The notes: generated from the letters alone by a model not told the origin. A stretch of DNA of 64,000 bases from Psychromarinibacter sp048262455 (GCA_048262455.1 JBLXFD010000016.1:35245-99244), one strand, 5' to 3'; counted from the stretch's first letter, positions 25,966 to 35,241 are shown. Made by a program: numbers and translations.

Positions 25966-27552
25966 TCAGGAGGCGTCCATGGTGAAGTACTTGAACTTCG
26001 GCTGGTCCTCGGGGTCCACCTCGATGCCCACGCCTTCCTTCATGCCCCAGTTCAGCACCTGGTGGTGGATCGGCAGGTAGAGGTATTCCCCCTGCACCAC
26101 GTCCCAGATCTCCTGGATCGTCTGGTTGCGCGCGTCCAGATCGGTGTTCGACGCGAGGCTCTTGATCTTCTCGTCCAGCGCCGGATCGGAGAAGCGGGTG
26201 CCGTTCCACGAACCGTAGTCATCCCCCTTGGTGTGCACCAGGAAGTTGAAGATGTACTCGGAATCGTAGGTCGGAACGCCCCAGCCCAGCATGTAGAAGT
26301 CGGTCTCGAGGTTGTTGATCAGCGGGAAGTGCTGCGCCTTCGGCTTGGCGTCGAGGTTCACCGTCACGCCGATCTGCGCCAGCATCCCGACGGCGGCCTG
26401 GCAGATCGCCTCGTCGTTGATGTAGCGGTCGTTCGGGCAGTCCAGCTGCACCGAGAAACCATCGCCGTAGCCGGCCTCTTCCATCAGCTGCTTGGCGCGC
26501 TCCACGTCGTACTTCCCGGCGGCGTCCATTTCCTCGGTCCAGCCGTTGACGAAGGGCGGCGCGATCATGCCGGCCGGCTGCGACTGGCCGCGCATCACCA
26601 CCTGGCGGATGGCGTCGCGGTTGATGGCGAGGTTCATCGCCTCGCGCACGCGCACATCGGCGAAGGGGTTCTTGCCCTCGACGTTGTCGTTCGACAGGTC
26701 CTCGTCACCCACGTTCATGCCGAAGAAGATCACCCGGTTCTGCGGCGCGGTCTTGACGGTCAGCCCGCCCTGCCCCGCGACCCGCTCGAGGTCCTGCACC
26801 GGCACGTCCTGGATGAAGTCGACCTCGCCCGACAGCAGCGCCGCGACGCGGGTCGCCGCGTTCTGGATGGGGGTGTAGATGATCTCGGTCACCTCCATCG
26901 GGAAGTCGCCCTTGCCCCAGTAGTTCTCGTTCTGGCTGAGAACGGTGCGCACGTCCGGCTCGCGGCTTTCCAGCTTGAAGGGGCCGGTGCCGTTGGCGTT
27001 GGTGGTGGCGAAGGTGGTCTCGCCGCCCTCGAAGTCCTGCACCTTGGTGCTGTCGTTGGCCTCGGTCCAGCCCTTGTCCATGATGAACAGGTTGGTCATG
27101 TTCGACGGCAGGATCGGGTTCGGCCCGTCGGTCACGAACTCGACGGTGTGATCATCCACCGCCCGCACCTCGGTGATCGAGTTCAGCAGTTCCTTCATGT
27201 CGGAATCGGGGGTCTTGGCCCGCTCGAACGAGAAGACCACGTCCTCGGCGGTCATCTCGGCGCCGTCGTGGAAGGTCACGCCCTGGCGCAGCTTGAAGGT
27301 CCAGACGTTGGCGTCGTCCTCGTTCACCGACCACTCGGTGGCCAGCGCCGGCTCGAATTCCCCGGCCACGTCGCGGACGATCAGCGGCTCGTAGATCTGG
27401 TGCGCCAGCGTGTGGGTCGGCCCCTCGTTCTGGGCGTGGGGGTCAAGGGTCAGCGAATCGCCGGCCCGGGCCCAGCGCAGGGTCTCGGCGCCGGCCGCGC
27501 CGGCCAGAACGGCAAGCGCCGTCGAGGCGAGGAAAAGGTGTCGTAGTTGCAT
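25966..27552 (-). CDS. ABC substrate-binding protein, family 5 (peptide type)
   Basis: Periplasmic binding protein of 528 residues. The ATG at 27552 has an AGGGAGA site and starts a signal peptide (MQLRHLFLASTALAVLAGAAGA). Typical SBP_bac_5 segments are LRQGVTFHDGAEMTAEDVVF and PNDRYINDEAICQAAVGMLA. It follows the double ATPase gene, giving operon order permease, permease, ATPase, binding protein. Its closest visible relative is the next gene downstream. Ligand unknown; GsiB/DppA-type peptide or glutathione binders are the nearest well-known groups. Confidence 0.93.
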   Translation of the reverse strand: MQLRHLFLASTALAVLAGAAGAETLRWARAGDSLTLDPHAQNEGPTHTLAHQIYEPLIVRDVAGEFEPALATEWSVNEDDANVWTFKLRQGVTFHDGAEMTAEDVVFSFERAKTPDSDMKELLNSITEVRAVDDHTVEFVTDGPNPILPSNMTNLFIMDKGWTEANDSTKVQDFEGGETTFATTNANGTGPFKLESREPDVRTVLSQNENYWGKGDFPMEVTEIIYTPIQNAATRVAALLSGEVDFIQDVPVQDLERVAGQGGLTVKTAPQNRVIFFGMNVGDEDLSNDNVEGKNPFADVRVREAMNLAINRDAIRQVVMRGQSQPAGMIAPPFVNGWTEEMDAAGKYDVERAKQLMEEAGYGDGFSVQLDCPNDRYINDEAICQAAVGMLAQIGVTVNLDAKPKAQHFPLINNLETDFYMLGWGVPTYDSEYIFNFLVHTKGDDYGSWNGTRFSDPALDEKIKSLASNTDLDARNQTIQEIWDVVQGEYLYLPIHHQVLNWGMKEGVGIEVDPEDQPKFKYFTMDAS

Positions 27553-27629
27553 GGTCGTCTCCCTGAAGTTTTTTGTTCTGGTAGTGGATAGTGCATTGCC
27601 CGGCGCACAAGGCAAGCCATGGACGGCGT

Positions 27630-29318
27630 TCAGCCGCCCAGACCCTCCTTCGACAGCACGTCGGTCTTCGGCATCAGCCGCAGCAGTTCCCTGGTGTAGG
27701 GATGCTGCGGGTCCGCGAACAGCTGCTCGGTCGCCTGGACCTCCAGCAGCTGGCCGTTCTTGAGCACGCCCACCCGGTCGCACATCTGCCGCACCACCGG
27801 CAAATCGTGGCTGATGAACAGCATTGTCAGGCCAAGGTGGTCCTGCAAATCCTTAAGGATGTTCAGGATCTGCGCCTGGATCGATACGTCCAGCGCCGAG
27901 GTCGGCTCGTCGCAGATCAGGAAGCTGGGCTGGGTCGCCAGCGCCCGGGCAATCGAGATCCGCTGCCGCTGGCCGCCGGAGAACTCGTGCGGGTACTTCA
28001 GCCCCGCCTCCGCGCCCAGCCCCACCCGGTCCAGCAGTTCGCCCACCCGCGCCTTGACCCGGCCCCGCGGGATCACCCCGAGGTGCAGCGCGGGTTCCGC
28101 CACGATGCGGTCTACGCGGAACCGGGGATTCAGCGAGGAATAGGGATCCTGGAAGATCATCTGCACGTTGCGGCGGAAGGTCTCCAGCGACGTCGAAATC
28201 GAGTTCCCCCGGAAGGTCACGTCGCCGCCGTCCAGCCGGTAGAGCCCGGCGATCATCCGCGCGATGGTGGACTTGCCGGACCCGCTTTCCCCTACCAGCC
28301 CGAAGACCTCGCCGGGCCGGATCTCGAAGCTGACGCCGTCCACGGCGGTCATGTAGCTGCGGCGCGAGGGGATCAGGCTGCCCTTCTCGAGGAACCGCTT
28401 GGTGATGTTCTTCACCTCGATCAAAGGCCCCTCGCCCACCTCCTGCCGGGGCCAGTCGCGGGCCAGGTCCTCGATCTTGAAGACCGCGTCGCGGCCGCCG
28501 TAGGAGATGTGGGGAAACCGGTCCAGCTTCAGGTCCGGGCGCGGCACGGCGGCGATCAGCGACTTCGTATACTCGTGGGTGGGATGGCCCAGCACCTGCG
28601 GGGTGGGCCCGGTTTCCACGATCTTTCCGTCGTACATCACGGTGACGCGGTCGGTGGTCTCGGCGATCACGCCCATGTCGTGGGTGATCAGGATCACCCC
28701 CACCTGCCGCTCTGTCGCCAGCTCGCGGATCAGTTCGAGGATCTGCGCCTGCACCGACACGTCCAGCGCCGTCGTCGGCTCGTCCGCGATGATGATCTCG
28801 GGGTCCGGGCACAGCGCCAGCGCGATCACCACCCGCTGCCGCATCCCGCCCGAGAACTGGTGCGGGTACTGCGAGAAGCGCACCGCCGGCTTCGGGATAC
28901 CCACCCGGTCCAGCAGAGCGATGGCCCGCCGCTTCGCCTCGGCGGCGGAGATCTTCAGGTGCAGCACCATGGTCTCGACCAGCTGCTCGCCCACCGTGAA
29001 CAAGGGGTTCAGCGAGGTCAGCGGGTCCTGGAAGATCATCGAGATCCGCCGCCCCCGCAGCGCCCGCATGGCGGCGCGGTCGAGGCCGCTGATCTCCTGC
29101 TCGCCCAGCCGGATGGTGCCCGAGGCGATCCGCCCCGGCTTGTCCAGCAGCCCCAGGATCGCGGCGCCGATGGTGGACTTGCCGGCGCCGGATTCGCCCA
29201 CCAGCCCGTGGATCTCTCCCGGCTCGACCGTCAGCGTGGCGTCGTCCACCGCGGTGAACAGGCGGCGGCGGGTGGGAAACTCGACCGTCAGGTCGGTGAT
29301 GGTGAGGCGCTGGGTCAT
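27630..29318 (-). CDS. ABC transporter double ATP-binding protein (DppD-DppF fusion, GsiA-like)
   Basis: Cytoplasmic protein of 562 residues with two complete ATPase domains in one chain. Domain 1 has Walker A GESGAGKST at 41-49, signature FSGGMRQR and Walker B IIADEPTTALD. Domain 2 (from about 270) has GESGSGKST, FSGGQRQR and LICDEPTSALD. Each is followed by its switch His (LITHD, FISHD). An oligopeptide C-terminal extension follows each domain. Its start lies just after the DppC-type permease stop at 29320, with effectively no gap. It supplies energy to the permeases encoded at 29320-31274. Confidence 0.95.
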   Translation of the reverse strand: MTQRLTITDLTVEFPTRRRLFTAVDDATLTVEPGEIHGLVGESGAGKSTIGAAILGLLDKPGRIASGTIRLGEQEISGLDRAAMRALRGRRISMIFQDPLTSLNPLFTVGEQLVETMVLHLKISAAEAKRRAIALLDRVGIPKPAVRFSQYPHQFSGGMRQRVVIALALCPDPEIIIADEPTTALDVSVQAQILELIRELATERQVGVILITHDMGVIAETTDRVTVMYDGKIVETGPTPQVLGHPTHEYTKSLIAAVPRPDLKLDRFPHISYGGRDAVFKIEDLARDWPRQEVGEGPLIEVKNITKRFLEKGSLIPSRRSYMTAVDGVSFEIRPGEVFGLVGESGSGKSTIARMIAGLYRLDGGDVTFRGNSISTSLETFRRNVQMIFQDPYSSLNPRFRVDRIVAEPALHLGVIPRGRVKARVGELLDRVGLGAEAGLKYPHEFSGGQRQRISIARALATQPSFLICDEPTSALDVSIQAQILNILKDLQDHLGLTMLFISHDLPVVRQMCDRVGVLKNGQLLEVQATEQLFADPQHPYTRELLRLMPKTDVLSKEGLGG

Positions 29319-29319
29319 G

Positions 29320-30300
29320 TCAGTTCAGCTTCGGGTTCAGCGCGTCGCGCAGCCAGTCGCCCAGCAGGTTCACCGACAGCGCCAGGGTCAGCAGCACCAC
29401 CGAGGGAAAGAAGATGATCCACCACTCGCCGGAGAACAGGAACCCCTGCCCGATGCGGATCAGCGTGCCCAGCGAGGGCTGGGTGGGCGGCGCGCCGACC
29501 CCGAGGAACGACAGCGTCGCCTCGGCGATGATCGCCAGCGCCAGGCTGATGGTGGCGATCACCAGCACCGGCGACAGCACGTTGGGCAGGATATGCCGCA
29601 GCATGATCGCGGGGCCCGAGCGCCCGATCAGCTGCGCCGCCTGCACGTATTCCTTGTTCCGCTCCACCAGCGTGGCGCCGCGCACCACGCGGGCGAACTG
29701 CACCCAGTCCGACAGGCCGATGGCGAGGATCAGCACCCAGATCGCCATCTGGTCGCGGTATTCCACCGGGGTGAACCCCTTGGCGATGCCGAAGATCAGC
29801 ATCGCCACGAGGATCGCCGGAAAGGTCAGCTGCACGTCCGCGATGCGCATGATGATCGTCTCTGTCCAGCCGCCGACGTAGCCCGCCAGCAGCCCCAGCA
29901 GCACCCCCAGCACCATGGCGAACAGCACCGCCGAGGCCCCCACGAACAGCGAGATCCGCATGCCGTAGAGGATGGTCGAGAAGACGTCGCGCCCCTGGTC
30001 GTCGGCACCCATCAGGAAGGTGTCGCCGGTGAAGGGGCTGGGGGTCATCGGCGGGGTGAACCCGTTCATCAAATTCAGCCCGGCCGGGTTGTAGGGGTTG
30101 GTGGGCGCGATCAGCGGCGCGAAGACCGCCGCGAGGACCAGCAGCAGCGTCACCGCCACGCTGATCATCGCCACCGGCGATTGCTTGAACTTCCACCAGA
30201 AGTCGCCGTCGCGGAACCGCGCGATGCGGCCCAGGGGCTGGATCGGCGCGTCGGAGGGCATGACCGGCGTGTCGGCGCGGGTGGCGGGATCGTTCTGCAT
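29320..30300 (-). CDS. Peptide-type ABC transporter permease (DppC-like)
   Basis: Inner-membrane permease of 326 residues. The ATG at 30300 overlaps the preceding stop by one base (TGATG). A 45-residue cytoplasmic N-terminus precedes the first helix (SPVAMISVAVTLLLVLAAVF), then a periplasmic region with NPYNPAGLNLMNGF. The ATPase-contact loop YVQAAQLIGRSGPAIMLRHI lies near 215, and the C-terminus ends LGDWLRDALNPKLN, the normal DppC ending. Forms the channel with the DppB-like protein encoded upstream. Confidence 0.94.
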   Translation of the reverse strand: MQNDPATRADTPVMPSDAPIQPLGRIARFRDGDFWWKFKQSPVAMISVAVTLLLVLAAVFAPLIAPTNPYNPAGLNLMNGFTPPMTPSPFTGDTFLMGADDQGRDVFSTILYGMRISLFVGASAVLFAMVLGVLLGLLAGYVGGWTETIIMRIADVQLTFPAILVAMLIFGIAKGFTPVEYRDQMAIWVLILAIGLSDWVQFARVVRGATLVERNKEYVQAAQLIGRSGPAIMLRHILPNVLSPVLVIATISLALAIIAEATLSFLGVGAPPTQPSLGTLIRIGQGFLFSGEWWIIFFPSVVLLTLALSVNLLGDWLRDALNPKLN

Positions 30301-31274
30301 CAGCGCGCTCCCTGTTCGCGAAGCCGCGGGTCGACGGCGAAGTACAGCAGGTCCACCACCAGGTTGATCACCACGAACATCACCGAGATCAGCATCAGGT
30401 AGGCGGCCATCACCGGGATGTCGACGAACTGGACCGCGTTGATGAACAGCAGCCCCACCCCGGGCCACTGGAACACCGTCTCGGTGATGATGGCGAAGGC
30501 GATGATCGCCCCCAGCTGCAGGCCGGTAACGGTGATCACCGGCACCAGCGTGTTCTTCAGCGCGTGGCGGAAGTTGATCGCCCGCTCGCTGATCCCCCGG
30601 GCGCGGGCGAAGCGGATGTAGTCCTGCCGCAGCACCTCCAGCATCTCCGAGCGCACCAGCCGCATGATCAGCGTCATCTGGTAGAGGCCGAGGGTGATCG
30701 ACGGCAGGATCAGCGCCTTCAGCCCACTCTCGGTCAGAAAGCCCGTGGTCCACCAGCCAAGGTCCACCACCTGCCCGCGTCCGAAGGTGGGCAGCCAGCC
30801 CAGTTCGACCCCGAACACGTATATCAGCAGGATGCCTATCAGGAATGTAGGCAGACTCACCCCTATGAGGGACCCGGACATGATGACATGGGCCAGCACC
30901 CCGTTGCGCCGGATCGCGGTGAAGACCCCCAACCCGATGCCGAAGGTCGCCGCCAGCACCGCAGAGACCGCCGCCAGCTCCAGCGTCGCCGGCGCCCGTT
31001 CCGCGAGGATCTGCGCCACCGGCCGCCCCTGCCGGTAGCTGACGCCGAAGTTCCCCTGCGCGGCGTTCCGCAGGAAACGCAGGTATTGGACGACGAAGGG
31101 CTGGTCGAGGCCCAGCTGCTCGCGCAGCCGCACGATGTCGGCCTGCGTCCGCTCCTGCCCCAGCATGCTGTCGATCGGATCGCCGATGAAGCGGAACATC
31201 GAGAAGGAGACCAGCCCGACGACCATGAGCACAAGCAGAGACTGAAGAACCCGGCGGAGGATGAAGGAGAGCAT
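30300..31274 (-). CDS. Peptide-type ABC transporter permease (DppB-like)
   Basis: Inner-membrane permease of 324 residues. The ATG at 31274 is chosen because MLSFILRRVLQSLLVLMVVG is the standard DppB N-terminus; the longer in-frame start at 31430 would add 52 residues with no membrane or family character. The segment QLGLDQPFVVQYLRFL is the DppB hallmark after helix 1, and RFARARGISERAINFRHALK is the ATPase-contact loop. First gene of the minus-strand peptide transporter operon; the promoter must lie in the gap upstream. Confidence 0.93.
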   Translation of the reverse strand: MLSFILRRVLQSLLVLMVVGLVSFSMFRFIGDPIDSMLGQERTQADIVRLREQLGLDQPFVVQYLRFLRNAAQGNFGVSYRQGRPVAQILAERAPATLELAAVSAVLAATFGIGLGVFTAIRRNGVLAHVIMSGSLIGVSLPTFLIGILLIYVFGVELGWLPTFGRGQVVDLGWWTTGFLTESGLKALILPSITLGLYQMTLIMRLVRSEMLEVLRQDYIRFARARGISERAINFRHALKNTLVPVITVTGLQLGAIIAFAIITETVFQWPGVGLLFINAVQFVDIPVMAAYLMLISVMFVVINLVVDLLYFAVDPRLREQGAR

Positions 31275-31777
31275 GGCGCCTCTGTGTTGTTTCCTTTTTG
31301 TGATGTAGCGCCGGGGCCCGGTCAACCCGGGCCGCGAAGCGCCGTGACGGAAGGCCGGGTGGCGGCGGCGCCGGCCGTACCGCGTTACAGGGTTCGCGGC
31401 GGGAGACAATGGGCATTGCGGAAGCGACAAAGTGCACGGCCCTGCGTCAAATCAAGATCCCGGCATGAAGGCGGATTGCGCCGGCACCTGTCATTGCTTT
31501 GCACCAGCCGGTTCAGCCGGCCCGAAAAAATTTTTATGGTGGCCGACGCAATCAAAAGACCAAATAGACAGGTTTATTACCTTTATGATCCATGTGCTTG
31601 GAAACCAGTAATATTTTCCCCCCACCTCCCATCGGCGCCACCGCAAAGCCCGTTCCGGCACCCCGCCGCCCTCGCAGCGCTTGGTGACGCCGGCACGAAA
31701 ATGTTCCCGCACCGTGCAACTCAGCGACAATTCGCTACGTCACTTTAGTGTCAAAGGACATCGACAGGGAGAAAACC
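31275..31777. promoter_or_regulatory. Divergent 503-base promoter region with an A+T-rich core
   Basis: No credible gene lies between the peptide-transporter operon (-) and the ferritin-like pair (+). Bases about 31525-31620 are strikingly A+T-rich for this window and include A6T5 at 31525-31535. A short inverted repeat (31507-31511 with 31517-31521) flanks it. Just before the plus-strand gene is TCACTTTAGTGT (31740-31751), a near-palindrome. Promoters for both directions must be here, but I could not assign -35/-10 pairs with confidence. Confidence 0.45.
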
Positions 31778-32500
31778 ATGCCTCGGACAAACCTCGACCC
31801 CGTACCCCGCGCCGCGCCCGCATCCGCGTCGCGCCGGCGGTTTCTGCGCCGCTCGACCTTGGCGGCGGCCGGTGCCGCCTCCGGCGTCCTCCTGCACGAC
31901 CTGGCGCTTTCGCCGGCGGCCGCGCAGGGCGGTGCCCGCCCGACCACCAGCAACGGCGTCATCGACCTCGGCGGCGGCGACCTGGGCGTGCTGAACTACG
32001 CCTACGCGCTCGAACAGCTCGAGGCGGCCTTCTACACCCAGGTCATCAAGACCCCCTACCGCGGCATGAACCGCACCGAGCGTGGCATCCTCGAGGACCT
32101 GCGCGACCACGAGATCGCGCACCGCGAGACCTTCAAGACGGCTCTGGGCGGCAACCGCATCCCGGACCTCAAGGTCAACTTCTCGGCCATCGACTTTTCT
32201 TCGCGCCAGAGCGTGCTGACCACCGCGCGCACCTTCGAGGACCTCGGGGTCGCGGCCTACAACGGCGGCGGCGCGGCGATCCAGTCGCCCGACATCCTCG
32301 TGCTGGCCGGCAAGATCGTCTCCGTCGAGGCGCGCCACGCCGCCACCATCCGCAGCCTGCTGAACCCCGGCTCGACCGCCTTCGCGGGCGACGACGTGGT
32401 CAACGCGGCGGGGCTCGACCAGGCGCTGCCGCCGTCGAAGGTGCTTGCCGCCGCCGCGCCCTTCATCGCCACCCCCGTTAGCGCCAAGCAACTGCCCTGA
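31778..32500 (+). CDS. Tat-exported ferritin-like domain protein (Ferritin_2 / desiccation-related type)
   Basis: Protein of 240 residues with a twin-arginine signal (SRRRFLRRSTLAAAGAASGV, residues 18-37; cleavage probably near AAAQ at 47-50). The remainder is a four-helix ferritin-like domain with the expected Glu/His residues: LEQLEAAFY, DHEIAHRE, FEDLGVAAYNG and SVEARHAA. These would bind a di-iron or dimanganese site. The ATG at 31778 has a CAGGGAG site; a GTG at 31748 is the alternative. It is followed 16 bases later by a paralogue. Relatives are linked to stress and desiccation, but the biochemical role is unproven. Confidence 0.85.
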   Translation: MPRTNLDPVPRAAPASASRRRFLRRSTLAAAGAASGVLLHDLALSPAAAQGGARPTTSNGVIDLGGGDLGVLNYAYALEQLEAAFYTQVIKTPYRGMNRTERGILEDLRDHEIAHRETFKTALGGNRIPDLKVNFSAIDFSSRQSVLTTARTFEDLGVAAYNGGGAAIQSPDILVLAGKIVSVEARHAATIRSLLNPGSTAFAGDDVVNAAGLDQALPPSKVLAAAAPFIATPVSAKQLP

Positions 32501-32516
32501 GCGCGGAGACATCAAC

Positions 32517-33302
32517 ATGACCGATATGACAAACATGACCGGCCCCGGCCTTCTCGACGACATCGACCCGGACCTGAAGGAGCGCCTGTCCCGGCGTGAC
32601 ATCCTGATGGGATCGGCCCGCAAGCTGGGGCCCGCGGCGACGGTGCCCGTGCTGCTGGCCGGCTGCGCCGCGGTCGCGACCGGGTCCACCCTGCCCAAGC
32701 AGGTCAAGGACGTGCTGAACTTCGCCCTCACGCTGGAATATCTCGAGGACGACTTCTACCGCACGGCCCTCGCCCAGCCGCGGCTGATCCCGGCGCGCTG
32801 GCGTCCGACCTTCCAGCAGATCTCGAAGCACGAGACCGCCCACGTGGCGGCGCTGCGGGCGACGCTGGGCGCGGACGCGGTGGCCAAGCCGCAGTTCGAC
32901 TTCACCGCCGGCGGCAAGTTCGCGGACGTGTTCCGCAACTTCAACACCTTCGCCGCGCTCAGCCAGGCCTTCGAGGACACCGGGGTGCGCGCCTACAAGG
33001 GCCAGGCGCCGAACCTGATGCCGGCGCCCGACGTGCTGACCGTGGCGCTGCAGATCCACTCGGTCGAGGCCCGCCACGCCGCCCAGGTGCGGCTGGTGCG
33101 CGGTGTCTCGCCCTGGATCTCCGGCGCGGACCGCACGGGCCTGCCCGCGGCGGCGCAGGCGGTCTACGCCGGCGAGGGCCAGACGGTGCAGCTGGGCATC
33201 GACAACGCCCGCTTCGTCGGCGCGGCCGATGCCTCGGAAGCCTACGACGAGCCGCTGAGCAAGGCCGCCGTGCTGGCGATCGCAAGCCTGTTCCTGGCCT
33301 GA
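32517..33302 (+). CDS. Second ferritin-like domain protein, probable Tat-exported lipoprotein
   Basis: Protein of 261 residues. SRRDIL at 25-30 is a twin-arginine motif, and the following hydrophobic stretch ends in LLAGC at 46-50, a good lipobox with Cys50, so it is probably anchored to a membrane facing the periplasm. The ferritin-like domain repeats the pattern of its neighbour: LEYLEDDFY, KHETAHVA, FEDTGVRAYKG and SVEARHAA, with all putative metal ligands kept. The ATG at 32517 is preceded by GCGGAGAC. It forms a two-gene operon with the preceding paralogue and ends at a strong terminator. Confidence 0.85.
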   Translation: MTDMTNMTGPGLLDDIDPDLKERLSRRDILMGSARKLGPAATVPVLLAGCAAVATGSTLPKQVKDVLNFALTLEYLEDDFYRTALAQPRLIPARWRPTFQQISKHETAHVAALRATLGADAVAKPQFDFTAGGKFADVFRNFNTFAALSQAFEDTGVRAYKGQAPNLMPAPDVLTVALQIHSVEARHAAQVRLVRGVSPWISGADRTGLPAAAQAVYAGEGQTVQLGIDNARFVGAADASEAYDEPLSKAAVLAIASLFLA

Positions 33303-33319
33303 CACCGGCAGGACGAACG

Positions 33320-33353
33320 AAAAAGGCGGGTGGCTTCGGCCACCCGCCTTTCT
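33320..33353. terminator. Bidirectional rho-independent terminator
   Basis: Perfect 10-bp stem (33325-33334 with 33339-33348) with a TTCG tetraloop, flanked by AAAAA on the left and TTTCT on the right. It ends both the ferritin-like pair (+) and the TRAP/sugar-acid operon (-), whose last gene stops at 33373. Confidence 0.92.
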
Positions 33354-33372
33354 CATAGGCCGAAAGCGCCGG

Positions 33373-34653
33373 TCAGCGCGGGCCGAGCAGCAGGTCCGGC
33401 AGCCAGGTCACCATGCCGGGCGCGAGGATCAGCAGGATCAGCACCGCCACCAGCGGTATCAGGAAGGGGATCGTCTCTCGCATCAGGGTTTCCAGCCGGA
33501 TGCCCGACACCCCCGAGACCACGAACAGCCCCACCCCCATCGGCGGCGTCATCAGCCCGATCATCAGGTTGAAGATGAACACCACGCCGAAGTGCACCGG
33601 GTCGATCCCCGCCGACACCAGCGTCGGCGCCAGCACCGGCACCACCAGGATCATGATCGCCAGCCCCTCGATGAAGAAGCCCGCCACCAGCACCCCGAGG
33701 TTGATGATGATCAGCAGCATCAGCGGGTCCTGCGTCAGCGACAGCAGCCAGCCCGCCAGCCGCATCGGTGCCTGGTTGGCCGCGAGGATCCAGGCAAAAA
33801 CGCTGGCGGTGGCCACGATCAGGCAGACCATCGCGGTCATGCGGATGGTGTCCAGGATCACCTTCGCCAGGTCGCGCAGCGTCATCTCGCGGTAGATCCC
33901 GAAGGACAGCAGCAGCGCGTAGAGCGAGGCCACCACCGCCGCCTCGGTGGGCGAGAACATCCCGAAGGCGATGCCCGCGATGATGATCGCCGGAGTCAGG
34001 ATCGGCAGGGCCGCCCGGGCCGAGGCGCGGCGGACGTCGGCCAGCGTCGGAACCGGATCGCGCGGGTAGTCGCGGCGGACGGAAAACCAGCCGATCAGCA
34101 TCATCAGCGCCGCCGCCGTCAGCAGCCCCGGCACCACGCCGCCCAGGAACAATCGGCCGATGGAGACGTCGCCCAGCACGCCGTACAGCACCATGGGGAT
34201 CGAGGGCGGGATCATCGGGCCGATGATGCAGGAAGCCACCGTGACCGCGCCGGCGAACCCGGGGTCGTAGCCGGCGTCGCGCATGGCCCGGATCTCCATG
34301 TTCCCGAGGCCGCCGGCATCGGCCAGCGCCGAGCCGGACATGCCCGAGAAGACCACCGAGGCTACCACGTTCACGTGCCCCAGCCCGCCACGGAAGTGCC
34401 CCACCAGCACCCGGGCGAAGCTGAAGATCCGTTCCGTGATGCCGCCGGTGTTCATCAGGTTGCCGGCGAAGATGAAGAACGGCACCGCCAGCAGCGGGAA
34501 GGAGTCCGAGATCGATTTCGTCATCCGCTGCGCGATCACCGCCAGCGGCGTGCCGTCCAGTTGCAGCTGCACCAGCGAGGACACCCCCAGCGTCAGCGCC
34601 ACGCTCATCCCCAGGGCCAGCAGGCCCAGCCACAGGATCAACATCAGTCCCAT
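33373..34653 (-). CDS. dctM: TRAP transporter large permease (DctM/SiaM type)
   Basis: Inner-membrane protein of 426 residues with about 12 helices; this is the Na+-coupled transport subunit of a TRAP system. Family features include LAVPFFIFAGNLMNTGGITERIF, where the GNLMN region forms part of the substrate and sodium site, SGMSGSALADAGGLG, and PPSIPMVLYG. It is the last gene of the sugar-acid operon, 13 bases after the small permease. With the binding protein at 35242-36219 it should import the acid degraded by the enzymes upstream. Confidence 0.95.
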   Translation of the reverse strand: MGLMLILWLGLLALGMSVALTLGVSSLVQLQLDGTPLAVIAQRMTKSISDSFPLLAVPFFIFAGNLMNTGGITERIFSFARVLVGHFRGGLGHVNVVASVVFSGMSGSALADAGGLGNMEIRAMRDAGYDPGFAGAVTVASCIIGPMIPPSIPMVLYGVLGDVSIGRLFLGGVVPGLLTAAALMMLIGWFSVRRDYPRDPVPTLADVRRASARAALPILTPAIIIAGIAFGMFSPTEAAVVASLYALLLSFGIYREMTLRDLAKVILDTIRMTAMVCLIVATASVFAWILAANQAPMRLAGWLLSLTQDPLMLLIIINLGVLVAGFFIEGLAIMILVVPVLAPTLVSAGIDPVHFGVVFIFNLMIGLMTPPMGVGLFVVSGVSGIRLETLMRETIPFLIPLVAVLILLILAPGMVTWLPDLLLGPR

Positions 34654-34666
34654 CGTCTCATCCCCC

Positions 34667-35149
34667 TCAGATCAGCGTTTCGGCGCCCTGGCGCGGCAGG
34701 CCGTCGCGCCAGATGGACCGCACGGTCAGCAGCGAGCGCACGAGCATCACCGCCGAAGCCGCGGGCACCGCGCCGTATTCCCAGGTCGAGGACACGCCCA
34801 TGGCGATCGTCGGCAGGGTCGAGACCTTCATCGCGACGGTGGTGCCCACCCAGGCCACCACCGCGAAGAACACCGCGCCGGCCAGGTGGGCGCCGATGGC
34901 GATGGCGTTGCGCGGCCGGTCCGGCAGCGCGTCGGTCAGCACGGTGACCGCGATCAGCCCGCCGGTGCGCATGGCGTAGGCGGCGCCGAAGAAGACGATC
35001 CAGGTGAAGGTCAGCCGCGCCAGTTCCTCGGTCCAGGGAAACTGGACCTGCAGGAAGTACCGGCTGGCCAGCTGCGCCGTCAGCGCCCCCAGCGCCAGAA
35101 GGAACAGCGCCACGAGAAAGGCCTCCTCGGCCCTGTGAAGATACCGCAT
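34667..35149 (-). CDS. dctQ: TRAP transporter small permease (DctQ type)
   Basis: Inner-membrane protein of 160 residues with four helices, the normal DctQ size. FPWTEELARLTFTWIVFFGA is the family signature after helix 1. It holds the large permease and binding protein together. A 92-base gap containing a long stem-loop separates it from the binding-protein gene. Confidence 0.93.
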   Translation of the reverse strand: MRYLHRAEEAFLVALFLLALGALTAQLASRYFLQVQFPWTEELARLTFTWIVFFGAAYAMRTGGLIAVTVLTDALPDRPRNAIAIGAHLAGAVFFAVVAWVGTTVAMKVSTLPTIAMGVSSTWEYGAVPAASAVMLVRSLLTVRSIWRDGLPRQGAETLI

Positions 35150-35186
35150 CGCCGTGCTCCCGGCAGGTTGTTGGGCAAGGTACGCA

Positions 35187-35222
35187 CCGCCCGGCTGCGC
35201 CTGCTGGCGCGGGTCCGGGCGG
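35187..35222 (-). promoter_or_regulatory. Intercistronic stem-loop after the TRAP binding-protein gene
   Basis: Outer 8-bp perfect stem (35187-35194 with 35215-35222) enclosing a second perfect stem (35197-35201 with 35206-35210) with a TGCT loop. It lies between the TRAP binding-protein stop and the small-permease start, with no T-run. Same position as the stem-loops after other binding-protein genes here. Confidence 0.55.
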
Positions 35223-35241
35223 CCGCTTGGTCTAAAGGGGC

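Noticed and set aside
31491..31730. Possible 79-residue minus-strand gene in the 31275-31777 gap
   Set aside because: No ribosome site, no recognisable fold, and it covers the A+T-rich promoter patch. Better explained as regulatory DNA.
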